The notes: a model not told the origin generated them from the letters alone. Counted from the first letter of the stretch, positions 23,086 to 34,892 are shown. The stretch: 64,000 nt of DNA from Paramyrothecium sp. XJ0827 (GCA_020881915.1 JAJFPB010000002.1:2852001-2916000); one strand, 5' to 3'. Program-made: numbers and translations.

Positions 23086-25614
23086 ATGGCTGCCCATAAT
23101 AACGCAGTTCCCGTTCCCGAGCCAAGCACAGCTTCGCCCGGGACCATGCTCGCGTCGACCAACGCCCCCGATGCGCCTCTGCCGCACCAAACGTCTCCCC
23201 ACCACTATCGTCAACACACACCAACCCTCAGCCAGACTCCCCAGCAACAACAACCACCTCCCCAACAGCAGCAGTCACAGCTTCTCCAGCAACCACACCC
23301 CCGCAGCGTCAAGCGACCTCGCCCCGTAAAATCGTGTACCGAATGTCGGAAGCGCAAGCTGCGCTGCGACCGGCTGTGTCCCTGTTCGCAATGCCAGAAG
23401 TCCGGTCGAATTTGCAGATATGCCGCCGAGCACGAATCGAATCTGTCCGATGGTTCAGACGCCGAAGGGACCGAAACGAGCAGGCAGCCCAAGCGTCACT
23501 GCGGCTCGGGCTCCTCAGCAGCCCCCGGCGCACAATCCGCTGAGACACCATACGCACCGACGGCTAGAAATGGGGAGCAGGCTAGTCTTCACCTGTACGA
23601 GGAATTGTCCTTGCGAATGGAGCGGCTTGAGAAGCAAGTCCTATCGCGAAGCCCGGCTGGGACGGAGTTCAGCAGCGGCAAAGCGCTATGTGCGCCGCCT
23701 GATACAATCCGCGGCATGTCCGTCAAGCGTGGGGCCCAGAGAACAAGATTCTTTGGTCAGAATAGCCCCCGCATACTTATGAATTTGGTCAGTCATGATA
23801 TGAATACCGAAAGGTCACAAATAGTAGATTCGTAAACTAATAAAACACAGTTCGACGAAGCGAAGGACTTCATGGCCGCCCAACATACCGTCAGTGAAGC
23901 TAGGGAGGTGCTCTCTGGCTTCTACAAGTTACACAAAGGCCTCCAGGATGATTATCGAAAATCCCTGGCTCCGATCACCGTCTTCGTTGACTCGATGATG
24001 CCTGTACAAAAGCGCATGACTGATATACTTCCCAAAAAGGCTGTTTGCGATCGACTTGTATCCTGCTACATCGACACCTCAGAAACGATCTACCGCACTC
24101 TTCACTTGCCGACCTTTTCTGAACAATATGACTTGTACTGGGAGGGCAAGTTACAATCAGAGTCCTTTGTCCCGCAGCTACTTTCAGTCTTGTCCATTGC
24201 CTCGCGGTTCGAAACCAAATCGAAAGGACTTGGCCCAGAACGATCTGAAGGCGTTCACATCCCAACAGCGTGCGCCTTGATTCGGACGTGGCTGGATGGG
24301 CTGAAGGGCAAGCAACTGGTTGAGATCACGACTCTTCAGGTGGAAATCTTGCTGGTGCATGCTCAAAGAATGATCACCCCACGTGCCGACGAGACTTGGA
24401 CGCAACTGGGATTCATTGTTCGGCTTGCCATGACCATGGGCCTCCACCGCGACCCATCTGAATTTGAGCCTCGCATAACTGTCTTTGTTGGGGAGATAAG
24501 ACGGCGCTTGTGGTTTACGATTCTGGATATGGACTTACATACGTCTTTGCAGAGCAATCTGCCCTGCCTGCTTCGGGACGGGGATTTCACATGTCGACCG
24601 CCTCGAAATCTAGATGATTCAGAGCTGTACCCGGACATGAGGGAACTGCCTCCAACGAAGCCCATTGATCAACCCACCGATAACCAAATGCAGGTTTATG
24701 CAGCCATGACATTGGGTATTCGCATGAAGGTCGCACAGCTGGTACACCGTATCGACACAGTTCGGGACTACCAGGAGATTTTAGAACTAGGCGCAAAACT
24801 CGATCGCTTTCTCGAAGACATAAACTACATATGTCCGCGGCATGGTATCATGAACGACAACCAGAAGAGCAAGCTGTGGCGGTCTCGAGTCATTCTGGAT
24901 ATGCATGTGCGTCGCCCGTTACTTGCTCTATACCGACCTGTCGCCCTTGGATCGACCGACGCTCCTGCTCAGATATCCCGCTCATACCTTAGATCGTCCA
25001 TGGTTATTATGAAATACCTCGACGAGCTAGACCCATTGCTATCGCACTTTCAGGATATCACGGAAATGTACCACCAAGTCTTGAAGCGTGATATCATGCA
25101 GGCAGCTTTCAGCGTTTGCCATTACATCCGGCTTGCTGTGCAACCTCACTCGGACGGCGTGCACAGCCAGCAAGCGCTACGTATGTCTCCAGATTCAACA
25201 GACGATTACCCGTCGTATACACCGGAGAATCTCATGCTTTGGTCCCCGGCACGACTTATTACTACTGTGGAGAAGACACTTGACCTTCTCGTCCGAAACG
25301 TCAGTGGATCTGATACCAAAGCCATCGTCTCCCTCGCGGTTGTGCTCGAGACGGTGAAGACGGCCGATCCCAAGACGAGCGAGATCGTGCAAGGCCTTCG
25401 CACCGTCCTAGATGCCTGCCTGAGGGCATCGGATCTGACCTACGAGAAAATAGGCTCCGTGACCCACTCTGCGGCCCCCAACGATACGTTTTCGGCAGAT
25501 CCCTACATGCATGGACGTATGCCCATGATGTATCCGCACAACAACAATACGATGGGCCTACCCGGCTCTCTTGGTGATCTTGGTGGATGGATGGTCTGGC
25601 AGGGTTGGGAATGA
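23086..25614 (+). CDS. Zn(II)2Cys6 transcription factor with fungal_trans domain
   Basis: Two exons, join(23086..23787, 23851..25614), giving 821 residues. The binuclear zinc cluster is complete: Cys 84, 87, 94, 100, 103 and 110 (CTECRKRKLRCDRLCPCSQC and on), with one extra Cys at 98. It follows a Gln/Pro-rich N-terminus and a basic KRPRPVK. A short coiled coil (LYEELSLRMERLEKQVLS) follows the cluster, fitting a dimeric DNA-binding protein. The second exon is the fungal-specific transcription factor domain, with YRTLHLPTF near residue 315, MGLHRDP near 431 and RRRLWFTILDMDL near 452. The intron donor is GTCAGT, slightly off consensus, and the join ILMNL-FDEAKDF reads well. I cannot assign a pathway: the neighbours do not form a cluster. 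An NAD(P)-binding protein gene converges on it. Confidence 0.92.
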
Positions 25615-26258
25615 AATGCCCTTCCATGACCTGGTTGAAAGGATTTCTTCGGCCAGCGTCAACCTGCACGCTCCCCCCACGCCTGTCCTACGTGCGCGGA
25701 GCCGCTTCTTGTAACACCTCTTGCCCTGCTACGATCTTCCCCGCAGCCTCTTTCTACTCTCTGAGCGCTTTTTGATTTGTTTGACTACCACTGTTTTAAA
25801 AATAAGGATTGGCAAGGCTCGCCAATGAATACAAGGACATTTATGTATGGAAGGGACAAAGGACTAATGTACCGGGAGCCATTTATCACGATTGCTGTTG
25901 TACAGTATTCATGCCTGTTTATCGGCGATGGAAATGTCGCACGGGATATCCTGCTGTGATTAGGCGCGTTGGGATTCCCTGGGCAAAGCGCCAGCACCAG
26001 GGTGGCTATGTGATTAGACGGGAATGAGCATTTGTGAAGGACGGGGTGTCCTTTGAGCCGTTATGAGATGTCCATGCGCATAATATCCTTCGTGACATGG
26101 GATGCAGCATCCGAACGTAAACACGTTGTTCATTATCAAACTGTACGCTATTCTAACAAAAGCAACCGCGCTGATATGCAATAAAAGACGCGAAAACCAA
26201 CTCCAAGTATGCATGTTGCCGCGCCATCTCTCCCTTCGCTTTCTCAAAAGCGCCCGAA
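25615..26258. other. Convergent intergenic region
   Basis: Between the 3' ends of the zinc-cluster gene (+) and the NAD(P)-binding gene (-). Nothing beyond presumed 3' untranslated sequence. Confidence 0.5.
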
Positions 26259-27081
26259 CTAGTTGCTCAAGACTGGTGCCTTGCCATCCCAATCTGGCTT
26301 TTCGGCTGCATCAAGCAGCCACTCGGCAACACTCTGCCTGGAGATGGAGGGCATCCAAGCGATGCCTTTGCCGCTGTCGGGGAACACCTGGACCTTGTCC
26401 CCCGGCCCGTCGACAAGACGACACGGGCGGGCAAAGACAAAAGGCAGACTGCTCTCACGGACGAGCTCGTCGACGTGCTCGTGGTCGTTGATGACGTAGT
26501 TCATGGACGAGTGCTGGAAGAAGGCGCTGAAGACCCAGGGCAGCGACGTGACGGACTCGTGGACGCCCTGGGCCGAGTTGACGACGAGCTTGGGCGGCGG
26601 CAGCGAGGACCTGGAGATGGCGCCGAGGAGAGCCGTCATGGAGACGGTGAGGATGTCGAAGGGCGCGTTGCGGTCCACGTTGCGCCGGTTGGCGAGGGTG
26701 AAGATGACGACGGCGGGCGGCTGGGGGTTGACGAGGGCCCTGCCGTGGTCGTGGATGTTGGTGGGTGATCCTGGTTTTGGGGAGACTATTAGCATCCTTT
26801 GCTGATTAAGGTATAGGATCGATCTCGAATCCCTGCTCCAGGATTTTATGTAATTAAACAAGTAGGGAAAAGAAAGAGAGAAAAAAAGGAAAGGAAAAAG
26901 AAAGGAAAAAAAGGAGGGACGCGAAGCACTGAAACATACCTTGTACAATTGTGAGGCCAGGCTGGGGCCTGAGAGCGGCGGGATCGCGGACGAGGGCCGT
27001 GACGGTGTGGCCGCGCGCCAGCGCTTCCTTTACAACGAGAAGGCCGTTGCGGCCGGTGGCTCCGACGCTGTAGACGTGCAT
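26259..27081 (-). CDS. NAD(P)-binding, NmrA/atypical-SDR-like protein
   Basis: Two exons, complement(26259..26770, 26940..27081), giving 217 residues. The N-terminus MHVYSVGATGRNGLLVVKEA carries the GxxGxxG motif of NAD(P)-binding extended or atypical short-chain dehydrogenases, followed by ARGHTVTALVRDPAAL, the usual second strand and cofactor-selecting loop. Later segments VVIFTLANRRN, KLVVNSAQGV and FVFARPCRLVDG fit the PF13460/NmrA-like fold. The catalytic YxxxK of classical SDRs is not obvious, so a redox-sensing or isomerase/reductase role is equally possible. The intron (169 bases) is unusually long for this window and contains a strongly purine-rich plus-strand tract, which is polypyrimidine in the transcript. 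No pathway can be assigned from neighbours. Confidence 0.85.
26866..26925. repeat. Purine-rich low-complexity tract inside an intron
   Basis: About 60 bases of G/A only or nearly so on the plus strand, within the intron of the minus-strand NmrA-like gene. In the pre-mRNA it is a long polypyrimidine tract lying near the donor side. Confidence 0.7.
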
Positions 27082-29047
27082 GACTCAGGCTTTTGGACGT
27101 TTTTTATCAGTATTTGTGTAAGCGAGAGAGGCAGCTCGTTAGATCGCAGTCGTTGGGCAGGGGGTGCGCAAGGTAGGTTCAGGTGGGTGTAAGTGGAGCG
27201 GACGCGTTAAGCGAGGGCCGTCAGAGGAGAGCAGCGTTGTAAGAGGGAGTTCGTTCGTGTGGTCCCAAAAAAGAGGTACAGCGCTGTAAGTGTCAAGATG
27301 GGTCGGTGTCTGTTTGGGAGTGGCACTGGAGGGAAGACAAAAGGCCATGCTGCTGTCTGGGGATCCGCTCAAGTTTATAGTCGGGCATCGAAAACCATGC
27401 CAGTTGTGGACTTGTCCCGTCTATCCCCATCCCCCATCCCTATCCTCGACCCGGACTGTTCTATCCCACCGCCCACGGCCTCACCATGGGCGCTGCGGAT
27501 TCTGGACCCTATTTTTCCCTCTTTGGGGGCGCCGGGGTTTGCTGGTATTTTCCGCCCCCAGCCCGCTCTTCTCCTCCCACCGCGGCTCGAACAGTCAATC
27601 AAATGCCCTCGGCCGGGTGGGGAACGCGCTTGCTGCAAGGTAATCCATCTCGTTGCGGCCCCCGTGTTGCACGCGCCCCCGAACCACTCGGCCGGGTCAC
27701 GTTTGGGGGCGGCGCGCAACGTCGGAGCCGAGGCGAGATGGGGAGCATTAATTATGCCGAACAGCGGATGGGCCAAGTATTAGCCCAGAACTTGAAAATA
27801 GCGGCCGAGTTGAGTCGCGGTCGGATCTGCTATTCCTCCTTGCTTTTCTTTCCATTCCCTTCTTCCCTGCATTGCGCCTGAGCTCGGTTATGCCATTCAC
27901 AGTCACAACCATTCCACTTCCATCTTGCGCGTTTCCGACAATCATCGGCCCACTTCATTGTCTAGGGATCTCCCCGCCAAGCAGATGTGGTGGACAAGCC
28001 GTTCCAAACCGCATGTATGCGGTGTAACTATACGGTCCCGTACGTGCAATTTGACACCAGGCCTAACAACGCATGACGCATAAGAGTCCCAGAATGAACA
28101 TCAGCAGAGACGCCAGAGGACGCCAGAGGACGCCAGAGGAGTTGAAGGAACGTCCGTCTAATTTCTGACCTTGGATCTAGTCGCTCGGCTAATAGGCCGG
28201 TTTCACCAGAGCCGCCTGACAGGAACCTGCTTACGCTTTTTCGGCACGGATGGGACGGCCGGGGTGGGATCATATCGGCCGGGATTCTCTTTAGTAATTC
28301 AAGGATTGTCGCGTGGGTCAGCCTTAACTGTTTTTTTCTTTTTCTCTTCTATGGCTTCCTCCATTCTCCCCAATTCTCCTCCCGGCATGTCATAACCGTC
28401 GCGCTTATTCATTAAGCCCAGGTATTTGAGCGTGCTTTGCTTTGAATCCAATCCACGCGTACAAAGGACCCGTGCCTATATATGGCATTGCGGCCCCGAA
28501 CCAAGGTGGATCGTGGGATGGGATGAACTTGGCCCACGTCGCAAGTTGGCCCTGATGATGTACTTGGAGTAGCGGAAAGCATGACTGAGGTTTATCGGCG
28601 CTTGGAGTTGGGCAACGGAGGCATTTCCAATATACTTGGTCAATAGTAATTTTTGTCCAAGGTAGCCTCGCTGTTCTAGAGACACACCTGAGAGGTGCGT
28701 AGGTACAGTAGGGAAAGATAGGCGACAATGACACGTGCTGTCTGGAGACGTCTTTCACGCCCATCTTCGATAACTTGTACATGGGCTCGCCCACAATGGA
28801 ACGTGTTATAGTAAAGCCAAATTATCTACAAGACATGCTCAACTCCCCCACAGATGGCGCGTATTGGCAGATCAGACAGGGTGAGCTGCCAAGTCGCAGG
28901 CTCTGCAGATGGGCCGTGCCAACAGTTGAGACGCCGTTCCATGTTTGCCGTTCCGGCGATACAGTGGTATCTTGACATCAAAATACCCCGTCGATACATC
29001 CAGTCACGTTTTTCACCCGCTCTGCAGGCTCAAGGTGTTTTTGTGGT
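27082..29047. other. Intergenic region, about 2 kb
   Basis: Divergent spacer between the NmrA-like gene (-) and the membrane-protein gene (+). Overlapping short frames on both strands show no family resemblance. A 10-base unit is repeated three times at 28111-28140. Confidence 0.45.
28111..28140. repeat. Tandem repeat, CGCCAGAGGA x 3
   Basis: Three perfect consecutive copies of a 10-base unit in non-coding DNA. No function seen; possibly polymorphic. Confidence 0.85.
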
Positions 29048-29981
29048 ATGTCTGAGCTAGTCGCAGATGAACGAATACTTCCGCGAAGGCGTACAATTCT
29101 CAGGTATAAAATCAAGCGCTCCAATGCAAGGTTTCTACCTACATAATCCAGCAGGAAGTGGAGGTAGGTAGATTGAGCTAGTGGGAGACAAGGTTTCTTG
29201 CTGGACAACACAGCCTTTGGGTCTCTTCCGCACCTATTCTTGACGACTGGCCTCCTTGTTGCGATGGGCTCGTTTTATCAATCCATATTCATTGCCCACG
29301 CCAATTTCGAGCACATCAGAGCGGCTGTTGACGCAAGTTTGGCATACGTTTGCCTTGGATTCCTGGAGGCGATCAGACAGAATGTGGTTTACTCTCGCAA
29401 ACATGCCGTTCCCTTTTGTTCGCTGACCAGAAGATGCAGAGAAATGATACTGTACCGAGTCGTCTGGCGACGATACTGAACCGACACCGCGCAGCCCAAC
29501 CGCGAGGCTTGTACAGCGTTCTCAGCGCATTCGCTCTTCTCATGTCGATTTTCTACGTCGCCGTTTCCGCGCTCGACCACGTATTGCAGATGATATACGG
29601 ACCGCGCGCATCATTCTTTTACGTATGGCGACTCGGCATGGAAAACATACTTAAAGACCCCAGGAGTGGCACCTTGTACCTTGTGCTCACGGTGGCAATG
29701 ATCGATACAGCTGAGACGGTAAGATCTATCAGTGACAGCCATGTTCACCGCTGACGAGGGACTAGTGGTTCTTCCTTTGCTGTCGGCATGTCATTCCCGG
29801 TCGGAGGCAACTGGTGCCGTCGCGGAAGCCACTGCTGGGCCCGCGGGAGTGTTGGCTGCTCATTGTATATGGAACTGTGGATTCTATTCTGACTGAGATC
29901 ACACGTGTGATAAACGCTTTCTACGTACCTCGATTGGCATGGGCGTGGATGAGGCAAATGGTCGAGAACAAGACGAGGTAG
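29048..29981 (+). CDS. Unassigned multi-pass membrane protein
   Basis: Proposed exons join(29048..29103, 29182..29383, 29431..29718, 29766..29981), giving 253 residues. The evidence is cumulative. Four successive open segments join in phase across short GT-AG introns. They carry hydrophobic helices: LPHLFLTTGLLVAMGSFYQS, LYSVLSAFALLMSIFYVAVS, TLYLVLTVAMIDTAETWFFL and WLLIVYGTVDSILTEITRVI. Basic loops lie between them (LNRHRAAQPRG, PGRRQLVPSRKP). Exon 4 ends in a clean TAG. The weakest parts are exon 1 (MSELVADERILPRRRTIL plus a split Ser codon) and the donor of intron 2, which could be 29384 or 29387. I do not recognise a family. The layout of four or five helices with short loops would suit a small integral membrane protein, but no transport or enzyme motif is visible. 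Confidence 0.6.
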
Positions 29982-31180
29982 TCAGTTAAGTGCGTTAGCG
30001 CATCGCCAAACCTCTTCCCCCGATCTGCAGCAGTGCTCTTATTTAATATGTCGAGTCCACACTCGACCAGAGCTTCTACACGTGCATAACACTTGCCAGA
30101 CTTTGTGGTTTTTCCAGAACAATATTCATCAAAGGCAGACAAATACCATGATTCTTTCCCGCAAAACAGTAAACAGTTCCAACAACCAGCACATGCATTT
30201 GTGTAGCAGCACCACGTAACAGATATATATACCTTGAACTATACCTACTAAGGTTGATAGGTCGCCATGACTACCTCCTTGTATGGTAGTGCTATAAATA
30301 AACATCGTTACTGGATCTAAAATGGCCGAGGTTTCCCAGTCACCCCCAACCCTTGGGATGATTCAATGGAGCAATGCTCAAGACAGAAATGCGCTGGCCG
30401 ACCCCGAGGAAGTGAAACCTACCTGTTTGTCCAGCTTGGGCCTTATCAATTGGTCGTTTGGCGAGCTTCACATCTTGTCACAGGATGACGTAAGGTGTGT
30501 CTCCTTGCAGTGAGCTGCGTGCCTGAAACGTGCCTCGGCATTTCAGCAGTACGGACAGGCGGCCATGTTTTGGGGAGTCGCAGCAGGTCAAAAGCTTTGG
30601 CACTTGGGGGTTTGTTTCTCATGGCCGTCCCGGATCTGTGGCACACACACGCAAGGCACGTCCATTCAATCAGCCTCCAAGTTAAGTTACAGGCGTGGCT
30701 CCGCTCGTGGCTCGAGCCCAATTGCTGGACTAGCTCGGCCTCTCCCGTGCCTCGGCTCTCCATCTTGTGATCTGAGGGGCCGCTCCCCCGCACTGGGGCA
30801 AAAAAACGGGAGGGACAAGGGAAAAGCTGGGGAAGGCCAAGGAGGGCCGTTCCTTGCGGCTGGGGAGGACCATCGCCGCCCGAATTGGTTTCCCTTTTCT
30901 GACGGCTCGCTCGGCCACTCGGTCATTAGATAAGCTACGCGAGGCCATCCCCCCCCTCCGTGCTCTTATACTGAACCCTTCGTCGTTCGGGTTTCCCATG
31001 TTTCTGCTTTCCTTTGGCTGCCGCATTTCCTACTTGTGTTTTGTGATACCCGCTGCTTGCCAACACCGGCCCGTTTCAGCACAACCTACCCATTCTTGCC
31101 CTTCAGCCCATTGAGCTCTCTGCCTCCGCCAACCTACACCCTTCAGAATAGCAGCGTCGCCACGCACAACCGCGCCCACC
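29982..31180. other. Intergenic, promoter of the thiolase gene
   Basis: No supported coding region. The part after 30950 is C/T-rich and leads into the thiolase start. A 63-codon frame at 30322 has no recognisable features. Confidence 0.45.
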
Positions 31181-32626
31181 ATGGCTCCCAAGCAACCGAA
31201 ATCGCCCGTCTACGTCCTGGGCGTGGGCATGACAAAGTTCATCAAGCCGCGCGGCAAGGTCGACTACACCGAGCTGGGCTTCGAGGCCGGCGTCAAGGCC
31301 CTGCTGGACGCGCACATCACCTACGACGACGTCGACCAGGGCGTCGCCTGCTACTGCTACGGCGACAGCACCTGCGGCCAGCGCGTCTTCTACCAGTTCG
31401 GCATGACCCAGATCCCCATCTACAACGTCAACAACAACTGCTCCACCGGCAGCACGGGGCTCGCCATGGCCCGCACCTTCATCTCCAGCGGCGCCGCCGA
31501 CTGCGTCTTGGTCGTCGGCTTCGAGAAGATGATGCCGGGGAGCCTGCAGACCTTCTTCAACGACCGCGAGAACCCGACGGGCACGTCCGGCAAGATGATG
31601 GCCGAGACGAGGGGCTTCACGAACGCCCCCGGCGCCGCTCAGATGTTTGGCAACGCCGGCCGTGAGTACATGGAAAAGTGAGTCTCTTCCTTGGCCGCTC
31701 GCAGATTCGGATGGCATTTTAACATGGGACTCCCACCTCAAAGGTACGGTGCCAAGCTCGAAGACTTCGCCGAGATTGCGCGCGTCAACCACGCCCACTC
31801 CCCGAACAACCCCTACTCGCAGTTCCAGCAGGTCTACACCCTGGACCAGGTCATGAAGGCGCCCATGATCCACGAGCCCCTGACCAAGCTGCAGTGCTGC
31901 CCCACATCCGACGGCGGCGCGGCGGCCATCCTCGTCTCCCAGGCCTTCCTCGACGCACGGCCGCACCTCAAGGAGCAGGCCGTCGAGGTGGCCGGGCAGT
32001 GCATCGCGACGGACGCGCCCAGCCTGTTCTCGCGCAGCGCCATCGACCTCATGGGCTTCGACATGACGCGGCACGCCGTGCGCGAGGCCATGGGCCAGGC
32101 GGGCATCACGCCGGCGGACGTCAAGGTGGTGGAGCTGCACGACTGCTTCAGCGCCAACGAGCTCATCGTGCTCGACGCGCTCGGCCTCTCGGAGCCGGGC
32201 AAGGCGCACGAGCTAGTCCGCCGCGGCGACCTCACCTACGGCGGGCGGTACCTGGTCAACCCGTCGGGCGGGCTCATCTCCAAGGGCCACCCGCTCGGCG
32301 CGACGGGCATCGCGCAGTGCGCCGAGCTCGTGTGGCACCTGCGCGGGTGGGCCAACAACCGCGCCGCGCCGGACACGCGCTACTGCCTGCAGCACAACCT
32401 CGGGCTGGGCGGCGCCGTCGTGGTGACGGTGTACCGCCGGGCGGACGGCCAGACGGCCGCGACGCTCGACTCGGAGGCCGTGGCGGCCAAGACGGGGCTC
32501 GGGTACAACCCGGCCGTCGAGGCCAAGGGCTTCACGGTGAAGCAGGCGGACGCGGTGCGCAGCAAGACGAGCAGGAGCGCGTGGGCGCTGCAGGACACGC
32601 AGGACAAGGTCGTTGCTCGGTTCTAA
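31181..32626 (+). CDS. SCPx-type thiolase (sterol carrier protein X-like acetyl-CoA acyltransferase)
   Basis: Two exons, join(31181..31677, 31744..32626), giving 459 residues. The fold and motifs are those of the SCPx/nonspecific lipid-transfer thiolases. The nucleophile lies in NNNCSTGSTGLAMA (Cys 87). VVELHDCFSANELI and GGLISKGHPLGATG carry the other catalytic Cys/His residues. Such enzymes cleave 3-oxoacyl-CoA in peroxisomal beta-oxidation, often of branched or sterol side chains. The C-terminal SCP2 domain of animal SCPx is absent, as in most fungal forms. The protein ends in ARF, at best a weak variant of a peroxisomal PTS1 signal, so localisation is open. Codon third positions are strongly G/C, giving long meaningless frames on the opposite strand. 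Confidence 0.93.
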
Positions 32627-33654
32627 GAGGTGTCGAAGGAGTGTAGGGGGCTCATCTCCAAGGTTTTCTTTTTCTTTTTCGGCCAGGCGGGAGCTGAGAT
32701 GAGGGCGGACGCAAAAGCAAAACAACTTGCTCTTGACTGTGCATATTACTGAGCTATATTCCGTTTCGCGTCAGCATGTAAATCAGTAGTTACGCTTGGA
32801 TAAGGTATATGAGATTAATTACATGACACATGACGAAGCCTGCACAACGACTCATATTGAAAGAGCATTAACTCCACTGCTGACATGATGTTCCCTGGCA
32901 AGCTCAATCTGTCTTCCAACGTTCCACCCGTTCTGTGCCTAGGGGCTTCTTAGTGCGAGTCGTTCAGATCCATGGTGGCGGAGCTTCGATCTTCTAGAAG
33001 GGGGACCATGACTGAGCCCCAAGGACGAGGGCCTGTCCCAAAAATAACAAACTCGCTCATTGTCCGGCACAAAAAAAAAAAAAAAGACAACGGTACGGCA
33101 GAGCGGCTTACAGTACAAGGGCAGATGGCGTCAATACGCAGCGACATGAGCACGTTTTCTCTTTCGCTTTGGCTTCCCCCCACAGCCGCCTCCACAACTG
33201 TAGATAGCATACCCAAAGACAAGGCCATACAGGGAAACAACCCATAGCCCCCCCCCCCCTTTCCGTTTCAGATGTTGCGCTGAGCATGTTTCATGGCACG
33301 TCGAACGGGGGCTGCCGCACCGGGCGGCCCAAGTGGGCAACCGTGCTTGCGGCAACCCGCGCTGTTGCTGTGCTCTGCTGTGCTGTAGCACGCAGCAAAG
33401 GAGATTCTCCTGGTGCCAGGTTGACGGGGGCCCTCTATGGCGCAAGGTGTCTCTAGCTCCGAGGATGGATGGGAATAGATCGATTGCCGCCAGCCCATTA
33501 TTAATTGCCTCCACCACCACCCGGATTGCTGTCCCTGATCCAAACAAGTCCCCAATTTACCCATACCGTAATTGTCATCTACCTTACAGGCACAAGCCAG
33601 AAAAACAGGTGAGCTTACTCTCCTCCGCCCGTCCCGTTTCCCTTGTCCGTCTTG

Positions 33655-33660
33655 TATAAA
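33655..33660 (+). promoter_or_regulatory. Probable TATA box of ATX1
   Basis: TATAAA 175 bases upstream of the ATX1 ATG. It is followed by C/T-rich sequence, as usual around fungal transcription starts. Confidence 0.45.
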
Positions 33661-33756
33661 TCTCGATCTTGCTCGCTGACTTGACTCTTCTTTCCTTTCC
33701 CCCCCTCTTCAGCAGCACAACCTCTTTGTCCCAACTTACCCCACCATCCGCGATAA

Positions 33757-33786
33757 ACCACCACCACCACCACCACCACCACCACC
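33757..33786. repeat. Microsatellite (ACC)10
   Basis: Ten perfect ACC units in the likely 5' untranslated region of ATX1, 48 bases before its ATG. Length changes could be checked among isolates. Confidence 0.9.
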
Positions 33787-33834
33787 TTACTTCCTCTCTC
33801 CTACAAACCAAAAAAACCCACAACAAAAGACACA

Positions 33835-34239
33835 ATGTCGCACACCTACGAGTTCAACGTCACCATGAGCTGCGGCGGCTGCTCCGGCGCCATCGACCGT
33901 GTCCTCAAGAAGCTCGACGGTATGTAACAACCCCTTCTAAACCCCACCGGCTGCCCCCTATCGCCCCCTCGCCCTATCTTCCCCCGGCCCTCCGAGGCAC
34001 TTTGCGCATACTCAAGCCCCTCGCTTCTCTTCCGGCCAACACAATAGCTGACCACACCTTGTTTCCCCCTTCCAGGCGTCGAGAGCTACGAGGTCTCCCT
34101 CGAGAACCAGACCGCCAAGGTCGTCACCGAGCTCCCCTACGAGGTCGTCCTCCAGAAGATCGCCAAGACCGGCAAGAAGGTCAACTCGGGCAAGGCCGAC
34201 GGCGTCGAGAAGTCCGTCGAGGTGGCTGCCGCCGCGTAA
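33835..34239 (+). CDS. atx1: Copper chaperone Atx1 (HMA domain)
   Basis: Two exons, join(33835..33919, 34076..34239), giving 82 residues. The single heavy-metal-associated domain begins MSHTYEFNVTMSCGGCSGAI with the copper-binding CxxC (Cys-Gly-Gly-Cys, residues 13-16). It continues RVLKKLDGVESYEVSLENQT with the intron splitting the Gly codon of LDGV. A conserved lysine near residue 62 (AKTGKK) is the Atx1 hallmark close to the metal loop. Length and fold match cytosolic Atx1, which passes Cu(I) to the Golgi P-type ATPase Ccc2. The 156-base intron is longer than most in this window. It converges on ARP3. Confidence 0.96.
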
Positions 34240-34892
34240 AGCACGAGACCCCGATGTGAACACTGAAGGGTGAACCCGCGCATGGGGATTGGAGGAGGAA
34301 ACAAATAGAGGTCAAAGAGGAGGAGGAAAGCGCGTCAAGGAAAAGAGCGCAGCGAGATACCATTAACGCAATGCATACACATAATATATCCGCATACATC
34401 AGGCATAGACTGCCTAGTATTGTACTTCATTCATTCATCTCTAGTCATGTGATGACTGCCGCCGCGGCATCCCAGTGCCCCAGCTACTTTGGGCTATCAA
34501 GCGAATGGCTGTGATGAATACGCTACCACCACATCCTACTAGGTATTCAGCAATCGAAGGGCGGCTTGAACCCAGCATATATCTGTAGCACAATCACAGA
34601 CTTTTAAGCCCCCGGCAAGGCTTTGACACACAAGAGTGACATCAGCGGTATTGCAAATCCACGGATTGAAGCACAAGCATCGCAAAACTCCAAATTTGAA
34701 TTGACTTTCGGTAAATCTACCTCTTCCATTGCTACATGCTCCGATCCCCCGCCCAGAAACAGCCCTATATCATCTACGTAGACGAGCCCCTGGAGGCTCC
34801 TCGCTCACCTCCCTCATTTTTGGTCGTCATGCTACCAGGCCACCCCTAATCTCTCTTGTCCAAGCATATACTCAAATACGCACACAAGTCGC
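34240..34892. other. Convergent intergenic region (ATX1 / ARP3)
   Basis: Holds the 3' untranslated regions of both genes. No coding frame supported. Confidence 0.5.

Larger units (their letters stand above)
32627..33834. other. Intergenic: thiolase 3' flank and ATX1 promoter
   Basis: Contains a run of 15 A (33071-33085), a run of 12 C (33248-33259) and, close to ATX1, a TATAAA at 33655-33660 followed by a C/T-rich leader. No coding region supported. Confidence 0.55.

Noticed and set aside
26475..26768. 97-codon plus-strand frame inside the NmrA-like gene
   Set aside because: Gly/Asp/Val-rich antisense shadow of the second exon.
23086..27081. Zinc-cluster regulator plus NmrA-like gene as the edge of a secondary-metabolite cluster
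   Set aside because: No polyketide synthase, peptide synthetase, terpene, P450 or transporter gene lies nearby; the flanks are housekeeping genes.
30322..30513. 63-codon frame before the thiolase gene
   Set aside because: No family resemblance, no splice partners, and it lies in promoter-type DNA.
31103..32209. 368-codon frame opposite the thiolase gene
   Set aside because: Antisense shadow of a coding exon with strong G/C third positions; the sense strand has clear thiolase motifs.
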